A DNA stretch of 34,252 nucleotides. It comes from Paenibacillus sp. SYP-B3998. Lineage in GTDB: Bacteria > Bacillota > Bacilli > Paenibacillales > NBRC-103111. The position numbers were made by a program, and so were the translations under genes. The notes beneath the pieces were generated by a model that was not told where the DNA came from, did no database searches, and worked only from the letters and a program-made list of their open reading frames with translations. Positions 7,858 through 15,778 of this stretch are shown one piece after another. The stretch is taken from positions 1 through 34,252 of the forward strand of contig NZ_JAAIKC010000025.1 of assembly GCF_010820665.1 (NCBI RefSeq). The letters are read 5' to 3'. The first letter of the stretch is position 1, and each line of letters begins with the position of its first letter.

Positions 7858-9393
7858 TTAAGTGAGCACAGATGCTTTCTTCTCGACTTCCCAGTCAACT
7901 TCGCCCTCGTTTTGGCCATTAATCGGCCACCACTTGAATCCGTCTTGCGACAATAGCTCAGTCGCTTCTTGAGGTCCCCACGAGCCTGCAGGATATTGCA
8001 TCAGATCCGTGGGCGTCTCCGCCCAAGCAGCAGCGATTCGATCAACGTAGGTCCATGCGAGCGATACTTCATCCCAACGTGTGAAGTACGTGGAGTCTCC
8101 GCGCGTCGCATCATGCAGCAAGCGCTCATAGGCTTCCGGTGTATTTAAACCGATCTGACAGCTTTGGCAGAAATCCATAGCAACCGGAACGATTACCCCT
8201 TCTGATCCTGGCTGCTTTGCATTCATTTTCAGATAAATGCCTTCCATTGGATTAACGCGGAACACGAGCAGATTCGGCTGAAGATCATGCTTTTTAGCCA
8301 AATATACGTTGTTCGGAATATTTTTAAACTCGACAACGACCTCCGTTGTTTTCACTGGCAGCCTTTTGCCCGTCCTGATATAAAAAGGCACACCAGCCCA
8401 GCGGAAATTGTCCACGTGAACTCTGGCTGCGAAGTAGGTTTCTGTCTTCGATTGTGGATTCACAGAGTCCTCTTCACGATAAGCAGGCAAAGACTTGCCT
8501 TTAGCTGTTCCGTTTGCATACTGGCCTCGAACGACATTTTGACGTACTTCATCGCCAGACTCGAACAAGCGGAGTGAACGTAGAACCTTCACTTTCTCAT
8601 CGCGGATATCTTCCGGGTGCAATCGACTTGGAGGTTCCATAGCCATCATCATAAGCATTTGCAGCATATGGTTTTGTCCCATATCGCGCAGCGCGCCGGA
8701 ATGATCGTAGTAACCACCGCGTTCTTCAACGCCAACTGTTTCACTTAATGTAATTTGAATATTAGCTATGTATTTATTATTCCACAAAGGTTCAAAGAAC
8801 GCATTTGCGAAGCGAACGAACTCAATATTCTGAACCATTTCTTTACCCAGATAATGATCGATGCGATAAATATCCTTCTCTTCGAAAACTTGACGAAGCT
8901 GACCATTCAATTTCTCTGCTGAAGGAAGATCATAACCGAATGGCTTCTCGATCACAAGACGATGCCAGCCTTCTGTCTCCAACAAACCGCCTTCACGCAA
9001 GTTATAGGAAACATTGCCGAATAATTCAGGCGCCAGTGCCAGGTAGAACAAACGATTGCCACCTGTTTGAAATTGTTGATCCAATCTACTTGTCAATGTG
9101 TTCAATTCGTGGAACCCGGCCACATTGTTAATATCCAGTGACATATATTCAAAACGCTGCGAGAAGTTTTCCCATTCCTTATCATCCGTAATTTTGTATC
9201 GCGCAAAATCTTGGATGGACTGTTTCACATCATCGCGAAACTGTTCATTCGAACGTGGTCTACGCGCTAGACCAACTACAGCAAAATTGTCCCCTAGCTT
9301 GCCTTCACGGTACAAACTATAAAACGCTGGAAACAGCTTTCTTTTTGCCAAATCCCCTGTTGCTCCGAAAATATAAAACACAGCTCCACTCAT
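7858..9393 (-). CDS. zwf: glucose-6-phosphate 1-dehydrogenase
   Basis: A 511-residue cytoplasmic enzyme of the oxidative pentose phosphate pathway that oxidises glucose 6-phosphate to 6-phosphogluconolactone and yields NADPH. The dinucleotide-binding loop GATGDLAKRKL (10-20), the EKPFG element (149-153) and the active-site signature RIDHYLGKE (177-185) with its catalytic histidines and lysine are all intact. Length is normal. It is monocistronic, with a strong terminator after it and a repeat-rich, operator-like region just upstream (9421-9460). The ribosome binding site is weak (AGAAAG), but the ATG at 9393 gives the expected N-terminus. No pgl or gnd gene is nearby. Confidence 0.97.
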   Translation of the reverse strand: MSGAVFYIFGATGDLAKRKLFPAFYSLYREGKLGDNFAVVGLARRPRSNEQFRDDVKQSIQDFARYKITDDKEWENFSQRFEYMSLDINNVAGFHELNTLTSRLDQQFQTGGNRLFYLALAPELFGNVSYNLREGGLLETEGWHRLVIEKPFGYDLPSAEKLNGQLRQVFEEKDIYRIDHYLGKEMVQNIEFVRFANAFFEPLWNNKYIANIQITLSETVGVEERGGYYDHSGALRDMGQNHMLQMLMMMAMEPPSRLHPEDIRDEKVKVLRSLRLFESGDEVRQNVVRGQYANGTAKGKSLPAYREEDSVNPQSKTETYFAARVHVDNFRWAGVPFYIRTGKRLPVKTTEVVVEFKNIPNNVYLAKKHDLQPNLLVFRVNPMEGIYLKMNAKQPGSEGVIVPVAMDFCQSCQIGLNTPEAYERLLHDATRGDSTYFTRWDEVSLAWTYVDRIAAAWAETPTDLMQYPAGSWGPQEATELLSQDGFKWWPINGQNEGEVDWEVEKKASVLT

Positions 9394-9420
9394 CTATGCA
9401 TCATTCTTTCTCTATTGGAA

Positions 9421-9460
9421 TAGGTAATATGCTTAGCATACCTAAAAAATGCTAGGTATT
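9421..9460. promoter_or_regulatory. cluster of inverted TAGGTA/TGC repeats upstream of zwf
   Basis: Three related elements are packed into 40 bases: TAGGTAATATGC, then its inverted relative GCATACCTA, then ATGCTAGGTATT. They can also form a hairpin with arms TAGGTAT/ATACCTA. The spacing relative to the zwf start (28-67 bases upstream) suits an operator. The regulator is unknown. Confidence 0.4.
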
Positions 9461-9605
9461 CAACTTTTCTCTGCACTTTTCCGTGAAATTTTCTGAAAAT
9501 TCCCCCGCAAATATTTATAAGAAAAAGTAGACACCTGTCTAGACCGAAATGCCAAAGAATGAATAGGCTAACACTGATCTACAAACGCGGAGGTGCAAGG
9601 AGCTT

Positions 9606-9944
9606 ATGCAACGTATATATCCAATTACAGAAAAATCCTGTAACGCGCAATGTGGTAAGCCAGTTTTGGTTTTCTTACATGACGGTTTAGAAATTTATGG
9701 CGTACTGAGCCGAGTGGAAAAAGAAAAGCTGATCTTGAACGATCAGTCATCTTCAGTTTCCAGTTCCACTACCAAAAAGTCCGCAAAAGTCAAAACCAAA
9801 AAAACCAAAGCCAAAACCCAAGCTTTGGAACCCAGCAGTGGGGCGAACGTGTTCCCCTCTTACGGACTTCCGTTCTTCGGCGGATTAGACCCTAGTCAAC
9901 GGTTCGAGATTGAGATGGGAAGCGTCGCGGCCCTATTCTCCTGA
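9606..9944 (+). CDS. hypothetical protein with Lys/Ser-rich linker
   Basis: A 112-residue protein that I do not recognise. Residues 1-46 look like a small folded domain (a beta-rich segment KPVLVFLHDGLEIYGVLSRV with two cysteines, C12 and C16, just before it). Residues 47-75 are a low-complexity Ser/Lys/Thr linker, strongly basic. Residues 80-112 are Gly/Pro/Phe-rich. The start follows GGAGGTGCAAGGAGC, a strong ribosome binding site. It stands alone with a terminator-like hairpin after it. The pattern of a small beta domain plus a basic linker and a Gly/Phe tail is seen in small spore or surface proteins of related bacilli, but that is only an impression. Confidence 0.65.
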   Translation: MQRIYPITEKSCNAQCGKPVLVFLHDGLEIYGVLSRVEKEKLILNDQSSSVSSSTTKKSAKVKTKKTKAKTQALEPSSGANVFPSYGLPFFGGLDPSQRFEIEMGSVAALFS

Positions 9945-9952
9945 TCAGCGTT

Positions 9953-9980
9953 GGGGCTGGGATACAAGATCCTCGGCCCC
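9953..9980 (+). terminator. terminator between convergent genes
   Basis: GGGGC and GCCCC arms, plus inner GGAT/ATCC pairs, form a stem around ACAAG. On the plus strand it is followed by TTCATTT. It sits directly between the stop codons of two convergent genes and may serve both. Confidence 0.55.
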
Positions 9981-9981
9981 T

Positions 9982-10425
9982 TCATTTAATTGGCTTGGTC
10001 ATCATATAGCAAGCTAGATCAGGAATATATTGTTTTACGGTATACCCTCTGCCCACATAGAAGCGATAAGCTTTCTCATTGCTATCATCAACGAGCAGTT
10101 GTATCGTTTGGCAGCGTTCAGTCTTCCCATGAGCCTCAGCCACATTCATTAACTGTTGGCCCCAGCCCCTGCTTTGTTCACGGGGGTCAACCGCGAGCAT
10201 ATCAACGAACAAAACACGAGCTTTGCGAAGCATCGTTATGAAGGCAAACGGGCGCCGAGTGCCTTTGGACGCGACAAAAGTCACATTTCTGTTCAACCGT
10301 TTGCGTATTTCCGTAAATGTCGCTGAAGCGCTTGCGTCAAAAGCTCGCGAAAAGGGTACAAGTTGTTCAACGACTAAGCGATGAATAATCGGATCATCCA
10401 AGGATGCCAATCGTTTGCGTATCAT
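9982..10425 (-). CDS. GNAT-family N-acetyltransferase
   Basis: A protein of 147 residues when started at ATG 10425. The frame is open to 10509, but 10425 has a clear GGTGGAGG ribosome binding site and gives the normal GNAT length. The acetyl-CoA-binding core is visible: beta-4 VLFVDMLAVDPREQSRGWGQQLM carries the Q/R-x-x-G-x-G/A-like pyrophosphate loop (here QSRGWG), and the C-terminal NEKAYRFYVGRGY matches the N-x-x-A-x-x-F-Y-x-x-x-G-F element of the family. The acceptor substrate cannot be predicted. It is convergent with the hypothetical gene on its left and divergent from the one on its right. Confidence 0.8.
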   Translation of the reverse strand: MIRKRLASLDDPIIHRLVVEQLVPFSRAFDASASATFTEIRKRLNRNVTFVASKGTRRPFAFITMLRKARVLFVDMLAVDPREQSRGWGQQLMNVAEAHGKTERCQTIQLLVDDSNEKAYRFYVGRGYTVKQYIPDLACYMMTKPIK

Positions 10426-10535
10426 ACGGCACCGCCTCCACCAGAAGCAATCTAATGCTATCTTATGTAGGTCGATACGCGCTTGACTCCGCTTGCTTCC
10501 TAAATCCATTTGAATTCTTCAAAAGCAAGTACCAA

Positions 10536-10564
10536 TTTACCCCAGTCGTTACGAATGATATAGT
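10536..10564 (+). promoter_or_regulatory. sigma-A-like promoter of the 240-residue hypothetical gene
   Basis: TTTACC (10536-10541) and TATAGT (10559-10564) are separated by exactly 17 bases. They match four of six and five of six consensus positions and lie about 30 bases upstream of the ATG at 10593. Confidence 0.4.
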
Positions 10565-10592
10565 AAGAATAAGTGAAAAAGAGGTGATTCCT

Positions 10593-11315
10593 ATGATTAA
10601 CCCTTATCCCTGTCCCATCGCAGCCCTTAATAGCTATCAAACGAACAAAGACTATTATCGCGTTAGCAGGGTAAGCGCCATTACAGGCGGTAAGACGAGT
10701 ACCTCTCGCGCTCCCCTTAATCGACCTTATGAACAGTCTGCTTACAAACAGCTAGCCGAATCCACAGCCAAAGGATTAGCGGGATTCTTACACGCTGCTC
10801 AAAACGTTAAACAGACAGCGCAAACATTAGCTGGGTCTAGCTTTTCTATCACACAGCGTCAAGATGCTTCACTGTCCGAAAACGCAGATAGCGAAGCGGC
10901 TACTCAACCCATTCAAGAATTCGTAGACGCCTATAATACATTTCAAAAAGACCTGCGGGAAACGCCGGAGTACTTAAATCGTTCTTTGCTTAGAGGATTA
11001 GAGCAAGCGGCCAAGCCCTATGCTCTCAATGAGTTAGGCATCTCGGAACTTGCTGACGGCACACTTGAGCTTCAAAAGGCTGAACTCAGAAAACAAATCA
11101 AAGAGCGGAGCGATCAAGCCCAGATCAGCTTGGGAAATATCAAAAGCTTTGCTGCATCCTTTTCAACAGGCTTGGGGCAATTAGATCAATTCCCTTCGGA
11201 AGCGTTATTCCAAATGGCAAGCTCATCTTTGAAGCCCTATGGTCAATATCGTTCCAAACTGCAGGCTTACCTGCCAGTGCCCATGAGCGGACTTTTGCTT
11301 GATCAGCGCATGTAA
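10593..11315 (+). CDS. hypothetical protein with FliD-C-like helical part
   Basis: A 240-residue protein started at ATG 10593, which has the ribosome binding site GAGGTGATTCCT. The frame extends upstream to 10404 without a better site and would overlap the divergent gene. The sequence is polar and helical, with no signal peptide or membrane segment. The segment FVDAYNTFQKDLRE (about residues 110-123), followed by LNRSLLRGLEQ and ALNELGIS, recalls the C-terminal domain of flagellar hook-associated protein FliD (FVxAYN... and LxxLGI). This likeness is short and may reflect a common helical pattern. No flagellar genes are near. It is convergent with cysK, with 8 bases between the stops. Confidence 0.6.
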   Translation: MINPYPCPIAALNSYQTNKDYYRVSRVSAITGGKTSTSRAPLNRPYEQSAYKQLAESTAKGLAGFLHAAQNVKQTAQTLAGSSFSITQRQDASLSENADSEAATQPIQEFVDAYNTFQKDLRETPEYLNRSLLRGLEQAAKPYALNELGISELADGTLELQKAELRKQIKERSDQAQISLGNIKSFAASFSTGLGQLDQFPSEALFQMASSSLKPYGQYRSKLQAYLPVPMSGLLLDQRM

Positions 11316-11323
11316 AGACCAGC

Positions 11324-12259
11324 CTATTCCACAGTCTGATACAGGGGAGTAGACAAGTAGCGCTCTCCTGTATCCGGAAGTAGGATGACGATCCGTTTCC
11401 CTTTATTTTCGGGTCTCCTTGCAACTTGAGTAGCCGCGTAAACAGCGGCCCCAGAAGAAACCCCAACCAGTAAACCTTCTGTCCGCGCCAACTGACGCGT
11501 TGCCTCGAAAGCTTCTTCATTTTTGACCAAATAAATCTCATCCACAATTGCTCTGTTAAAATTACCCGGCACAAACCCTGGTCCGAGTCCCTGAATCTGA
11601 TGCACACCGCGAGGTCCACCTGACAAGACTGGCGATTCAAATGGTTCAACCGCAATAATTTGCACGTTAGGATTTCGCTGCTTTAATACTTCTCCAACGC
11701 CAGTGATTGTACCGCCAGTTCCTACACCACTGACGAAAATATCAACGACTCCATCTGTATCTCTCCATATTTCTTCCGCCGTTGTAAGACGGTGAATAGC
11801 TGGATTTGCAGGATTATCGAATTGGTGTGCAACAAAAGCATGAGGCGTCTGAGCAGCCAATTCCTCAGCTTTTCGAAGAGCTCCCGGCATCCCTTCTGAA
11901 CCAGGCGTCAGCAGTAATTCAGCTCCCAGCGCTTGAAGTAAATTTCTTCGCTCAATACTGAACGTTTCGGGTAGCACTATGATGAGCCTGTAACCTTTAG
12001 CAGCTGCTACAAAAGCAAGTGCAATCCCCGTATTCCCGCTCGTCGCCTCAATAATTACGGATTCCTTATGAAGCAAGCCCTTTTCCTCTGCATCTTTAAT
12101 GATGGCGTAGCCAATGCGATCTTTAACACTTCCTGCAGGGTTAAAATATTCGAGCTTACCTACGAGCTCAGCCTCCAATCCGTAGCTGGTTCCATAGGCA
12201 ATAAGCTCTAACATAGGGGTATTTCCTATCAGTTCTGTTAAGTTTTTGACCATATTCAT
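11324..12259 (-). CDS. cysK: cysteine synthase A (O-acetylserine sulfhydrylase)
   Basis: A 311-residue pyridoxal-phosphate enzyme of fold type II that makes cysteine from O-acetylserine and sulfide. The PLP lysine is K46 in NPAGSVKDR (40-48). The substrate-binding asparagine loop is TSGNTG (73-78), and the phosphate-binding loop GTGGT follows near 175. Length and motifs are standard for CysK. Cystathionine-beta-synthase-like OASS paralogues such as MccA are the alternative. The start ATGAATATG has GGAG about 10 bases upstream. The gene is transcribed alone and shares a bidirectional terminator region with the signal-peptidase gene. The upstream region is AT-rich and may carry a CymR-type site, which I cannot confirm. 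Confidence 0.93.
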   Translation of the reverse strand: MNMVKNLTELIGNTPMLELIAYGTSYGLEAELVGKLEYFNPAGSVKDRIGYAIIKDAEEKGLLHKESVIIEATSGNTGIALAFVAAAKGYRLIIVLPETFSIERRNLLQALGAELLLTPGSEGMPGALRKAEELAAQTPHAFVAHQFDNPANPAIHRLTTAEEIWRDTDGVVDIFVSGVGTGGTITGVGEVLKQRNPNVQIIAVEPFESPVLSGGPRGVHQIQGLGPGFVPGNFNRAIVDEIYLVKNEEAFEATRQLARTEGLLVGVSSGAAVYAATQVARRPENKGKRIVILLPDTGERYLSTPLYQTVE

Positions 12260-12372
12260 CTGTTAGACACTCCATTCCATGCCCTAATTGTTAATATTCC
12301 CATCGAAATAATTGGTATAATAACATTAACATGCGTAAGAAGGTAATTCAACTTTACCAAAAAACTTCAAAA

Positions 12373-12438
12373 AAAAGCGACTCCCCCAGTTAGCAGCGCA
12401 TTCATTAGACGCTTTACTCACTCGGTGGAGTCACTTTT
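12373..12438. terminator. bidirectional terminator downstream of sip
   Basis: Twelve-base arms AAAAGCGACTCC and GGAGTCACTTTT (one G-U/A-C position) enclose a 42-base loop that contains a further small hairpin. On the minus strand it is followed by a run of T residues and ends the lia-sip transcript. Confidence 0.7.
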
Positions 12439-12457
12439 ATTCCATATCTATCCTCAA

Positions 12458-13006
12458 TTAAAACAACTTTTTCCCAAGCACGTGATCTAACGGTATAAAC
12501 CCAATTACCCTGCTGTCCATACTGTTGTTACGATTATCTCCCATCACGAAAACATGATCGTCTGGAACGGTCCATTTCGTATCCCCGTTCACTCTCATCG
12601 CTTCATTGATATACGGCTCCTCCAGTGCTTGTCCGTTGCGATACATCTTCGCATCTTTAAGCTCCAACTGATCTCCAGGCTTACCAATCACACGCTTGAT
12701 CCAGACATGCCTATCATCACCCTTAGTGAACAAACTAAGCAGCGGACTATCTAACAAGTCGTTTTTGAACGTTCTTTTGAGGTCTACTCTGCTATCAATA
12801 ATAACAATGTCACCATAATTAGGTTCATATTTAAAAGTATGAGACAGTTTCGATACATAAACTCTTTGTTGGTCGTGCAGTGTTGGATCCATGGAGTGTC
12901 CCATCACTTTGGTAGATTGAAACACAAAAACACCTAAAAATACAACGATTACAAAAGAAATCGCAATGGACCCGAACCAACTCCATATTTGCTTCAATAG
13001 ATTCAT
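12458..13006 (-). CDS. sipS: type I signal peptidase (SipS-like)
   Basis: A 182-residue membrane protease that removes signal peptides from exported proteins. One N-terminal transmembrane segment (about 12-32) precedes the catalytic domain. The catalytic serine S38 lies in GHSMDPTL, the general-base lysine K104 in VWIKRVIG, and the box E signature is GDNRNNSMDSR (156-166). I take ATG 13006, which has AAAGGAGCG upstream; the 18 codons before it in the same frame overlap liaR. The liaR stop codon at 13032 is only 25 bases away, so sip is probably the last gene of the lia transcript. Confidence 0.93.
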   Translation of the reverse strand: MNLLKQIWSWFGSIAISFVIVVFLGVFVFQSTKVMGHSMDPTLHDQQRVYVSKLSHTFKYEPNYGDIVIIDSRVDLKRTFKNDLLDSPLLSLFTKGDDRHVWIKRVIGKPGDQLELKDAKMYRNGQALEEPYINEAMRVNGDTKWTVPDDHVFVMGDNRNNSMDSRVIGFIPLDHVLGKKLF

Positions 13007-13031
13007 CGTTCTCGCTCCTTTATTGTTTTCG

Positions 13032-13676
13032 TTATTCGGCCAAACCATGCTTAAACGCATAAATGGCCGCTTGTGTCCGATCTTCTACGCCCAATTTGGC
13101 GAGTACATTCGTCACATGGAATTTAACTGTTTTTACCCCAATAAATAAATCATCAGCAAGCTCTTGATTCGACTTCCCTTTAGCAATTAAACGAAGCACT
13201 TCCATCTCTCTGTCGGTTAACTCTTCATGCGGCTCTGCTGCAGGCTTTGGCTGACGAAACCGATTCATGATTTTGGAAGCCACTTGCGACTCCAAAATCG
13301 ACTGTCCTTTCGCCGCAGCTCTAATGGCTTGAGCAATTTCAGAAGCACGGGACGTTTTCAGCAAATAACTAAAAGCACCCGCTTCAATGACAGGATACAT
13401 CTTCTCATCATCTAAGAAGCTTGTCAGCACGATTACCTTACAATCTGGATATAATTGCAGCAGCTTGCGAGTCGTCTCAATACCATCCATACCTTCCATG
13501 ACCAAATCCATCAGCACAACATCGGGTCGATATTCTTGAGCCAACCGAATTCCATCAAGCCCATTACTCGCTTCACCGATGACTTCAATACCATCTTCTG
13601 TACCTAGAACGGCCGCTAGTCCAATTCGGACCATCTCGTGGTCATCTACTAGCAGCACGGTAATATTCGCGTCCAT
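13032..13676 (-). CDS. liaR: NarL/LuxR-family response regulator LiaR
   Basis: A 214-residue response regulator. The receiver domain (5-120) has the acidic pair D11-D12, phospho-acceptor D57 (in VVLMDLVM) and the conserved lysine in LLKTS near 107. A LuxR-type helix-turn-helix (about 150-210) is evident from LTDREMEVLRLIAKGKSNQE and VKFHVTNVLAKLGV. It is the closest match to LiaR/VraR because of its operon partners. LiaR~P activates liaIH in response to lipid-II-cycle antibiotics such as bacitracin and nisin (established in B. subtilis). It is 95 bases downstream of liaS and 25 bases upstream of sip. A good CTTAGGAGGAGAAGC site precedes the ATG. Confidence 0.92.
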   Translation of the reverse strand: MDANITVLLVDDHEMVRIGLAAVLGTEDGIEVIGEASNGLDGIRLAQEYRPDVVLMDLVMEGMDGIETTRKLLQLYPDCKVIVLTSFLDDEKMYPVIEAGAFSYLLKTSRASEIAQAIRAAAKGQSILESQVASKIMNRFRQPKPAAEPHEELTDREMEVLRLIAKGKSNQELADDLFIGVKTVKFHVTNVLAKLGVEDRTQAAIYAFKHGLAE

Positions 13677-13771
13677 TTGCTTCTCCTCCTAAGTGTTTAC
13701 TTAAGTAAAACTAGCATCGTGGGGACATTACTATTTCCATAGAAAGATCAATTTCTCGTAAGCATGACAGT

Positions 13772-14851
13772 TCAATTTTCGCCAGAGAAACTGGCATCAG
13801 AAACATATTCTTGGTCGAGAATCGGTACACGGATCTCAATTCGAGTTCCCCGTTCTGGTGCCGTAATGATATGTAAAGAACCACCAATTTCATTGACACG
13901 CTCCTTCATGGACACAATGCCATAGGAGGTGTGCTTCTTTGCATCCAATTCAAAACCGATTCCATCATCGCGTATAGCCAATCGAATACCATCCGTGCGA
14001 TGCAGCAGTTTAACTTCCAGCTTGTTCGCTTTGGAGTGACGCAGCGCATTAGAAAGCGCCTCTTGGACAATACGAAATAAGTGATCTTCGATTCCTTTTG
14101 CTAGACGGATTTCTTCATCCATATCCCAAGAAATAGCCATCGGCACCTTAGCGGCCAACTCCTTGAGGAGCTCCACCAAACCTTCTGAAAGACGCTTGCC
14201 TTCTAAATGCACGGGTCGCAAGTGCAGCAATAACGCTCTCATCTCTGACTGTGCGACAGAGGCCATCTCCTCAATCAGATGAATTTGTCGTTGAGCTTTG
14301 TTGAAATCTTTATCCAATGTACGACCAACCGCCGTAGCCGTCATTGAAATCGCGAACAATTGCTGACTTACCGCATCGTGAAGCTCTCGCGCCAAGCGCT
14401 GACGCTCCTCAATTACCGCTGATAACTTCGCTTTTTCAGCAAGCTCAGCATTGTCGTTAGATAAACGCTGTAGGGAGGTAACTTGCTCCTCCCACCTCTT
14501 CATAATACGTTCGAGCTGCTCGCCTAGTCGACCAATTTCGTCTTCACCGTTCTGAACTCCTCCGCGAATGAACGTCCCTTTTTCAAGCAGCAGCATCGTC
14601 TCCATTAAAGGCTCAAGCCTACGCGTAATGCGGTTGCTATTCCAGAAGCCATATATGGCTCCAATGCCAGCAACAGCCCCGATGACTAGAAGTGAAAATT
14701 TCACGACCTCTTGCCAAGTCTTAAATGGTTCAATCATATGTCTGGAGTTAAGAAAGTAAATAATGACGCCTAAAATAATCAAGCTGAAGAGGATCGACTC
14801 GGCCATGCTGCGCCATATCATATTCGTTAATCGTCGTTTATAGCCGTCCAA
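13772..14851 (-). CDS. liaS: sensor histidine kinase LiaS
   Basis: A 359-residue, HisKA_3-type intramembrane-sensing kinase, close to the 360 residues of B. subtilis LiaS. Two transmembrane segments (about 19-36 and 52-70) flank a very short outer loop, a feature of intramembrane sensors. A HAMP-like linker follows (70-125). The dimerisation box RQRLARELHDAVSQQLF places the phospho-histidine at H158. The ATPase N box is VQEALSNALRHS (262-273) and the G1 box is DDGIGF (295-300). It phosphorylates LiaR and is held inactive by LiaF (family knowledge). Its ATG lies 66 bases after the liaF stop. Confidence 0.93.
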   Translation of the reverse strand: MDGYKRRLTNMIWRSMAESILFSLIILGVIIYFLNSRHMIEPFKTWQEVVKFSLLVIGAVAGIGAIYGFWNSNRITRRLEPLMETMLLLEKGTFIRGGVQNGEDEIGRLGEQLERIMKRWEEQVTSLQRLSNDNAELAEKAKLSAVIEERQRLARELHDAVSQQLFAISMTATAVGRTLDKDFNKAQRQIHLIEEMASVAQSEMRALLLHLRPVHLEGKRLSEGLVELLKELAAKVPMAISWDMDEEIRLAKGIEDHLFRIVQEALSNALRHSKANKLEVKLLHRTDGIRLAIRDDGIGFELDAKKHTSYGIVSMKERVNEIGGSLHIITAPERGTRIEIRVPILDQEYVSDASFSGEN

Positions 14852-14917
14852 TGCGCGATGACCCTCCTAAGGAACCTATCATTTATGAAAGTTTTCTCGT
14901 AAAGCATATGCTCCGCT

Positions 14918-15586
14918 TTACATTATTTTGACATTAATATCTCCTACGATATAAGAAAGAACAAGTTTCACGCGATGATCACATTGTTCGAAGTTAGCAG
15001 ATTCCCACACTAATTTGTTCATGACACCCGTATCGCGCTCACTTCCTATCTGTATTTGACCAAGCGTCACAGACGAATTCAAGGATACTCCTATATCTTC
15101 GGGTACTTTAATATCCACATCACCAACAACACCTTGCAAGATGACGGTTGTCTCCCTTTGCTCCAAAATAGCCAGAGAAAGATCAATATAAGTTTCCCCA
15201 ATAATATACCATGTGCTGCTATTGCGTAGAATCCACGGCTCTCTGCCTAGACGTACACTATCCACAAGCTTCTGCTTTTGAATATAGGAGTCGTCTTTAT
15301 GCACCCGCTTAGATCGAATAAAAAACAATCCTAGTGAAATCAAAACAACAGACAGAACAATCGTAATATGATCCCCAAACAAAATTACGGCTCCAACGCC
15401 AATCAACACATATCCCTTGCGTTCTCTGTGCGAGCGGAGGCGATGAATGCCCAGCAGGATGAGAATAATCGCAAGAATGGGAAAAAAGCCAAACATACGA
15501 TCCAAAAGTAAAAAAAGACCCGTACCAATCAATAAAAGCGCTGTATTACGGTTACGGTTACCATTGTTTTTGATTTTTTCTCCCAT
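14918..15586 (-). CDS. liaF: LiaF-like membrane inhibitor of the LiaRS system
   Basis: A 222-residue protein started at ATG 15586, where GCAAGAGGAGGTG gives a strong ribosome binding site (the frame opens 17 codons earlier without one). Three to four hydrophobic segments (about 14-90) form the membrane half. The cytoplasmic half is the LiaF C-terminal domain with short beta repeats (VVGDVDIKVPEDIGV, then SYIVGDINVKIM at the end). In B. subtilis LiaF strongly represses LiaS-dependent signalling without envelope stress. Its place directly before liaS supports the name. It starts 192 bases after liaH, and that gap contains a 12-bp hairpin. Confidence 0.9.
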   Translation of the reverse strand: MGEKIKNNGNRNRNTALLLIGTGLFLLLDRMFGFFPILAIILILLGIHRLRSHRERKGYVLIGVGAVILFGDHITIVLSVVLISLGLFFIRSKRVHKDDSYIQKQKLVDSVRLGREPWILRNSSTWYIIGETYIDLSLAILEQRETTVILQGVVGDVDIKVPEDIGVSLNSSVTLGQIQIGSERDTGVMNKLVWESANFEQCDHRVKLVLSYIVGDINVKIM

Positions 15587-15733
15587 AGTTGCACCTCCTC
15601 TTGCTGCTCTTTTTCTATCTATCTCTATAGGTACCAAATGAAAATAAAACCTTACCTAGCATACCATAAGAATGGACGACCTCCAAGAAGCAATCCTTTC
15701 GCATCAAGGCTTGAGCGTACACTTAAAGGCGGC

Positions 15734-15764
15734 GAGCCGCGCAGGCTAACTTCCTGCGCGGCTC
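15734..15764 (-). promoter_or_regulatory. 12-bp hairpin between liaH and liaF, probable attenuator or processing site
   Basis: Perfect 12-bp arms GAGCCGCGCAGG and CCTGCGCGGCTC close a 7-base loop. On the minus strand it is followed by GCCGCCTTTAAG, without the T-run of a full terminator. Placed just after liaH, it would partly block or stabilise transcripts, so that liaIH is made in excess of liaFSR. Confidence 0.6.
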
Positions 15765-15778
15765 AACTTTACACCCGG

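Noticed and set aside
12260..12372. CymR site or T-box leader upstream of cysK
   Set aside because: The stretch is AT-rich, but I could not match a T-box specifier/antiterminator or a reliable CymR consensus by eye.
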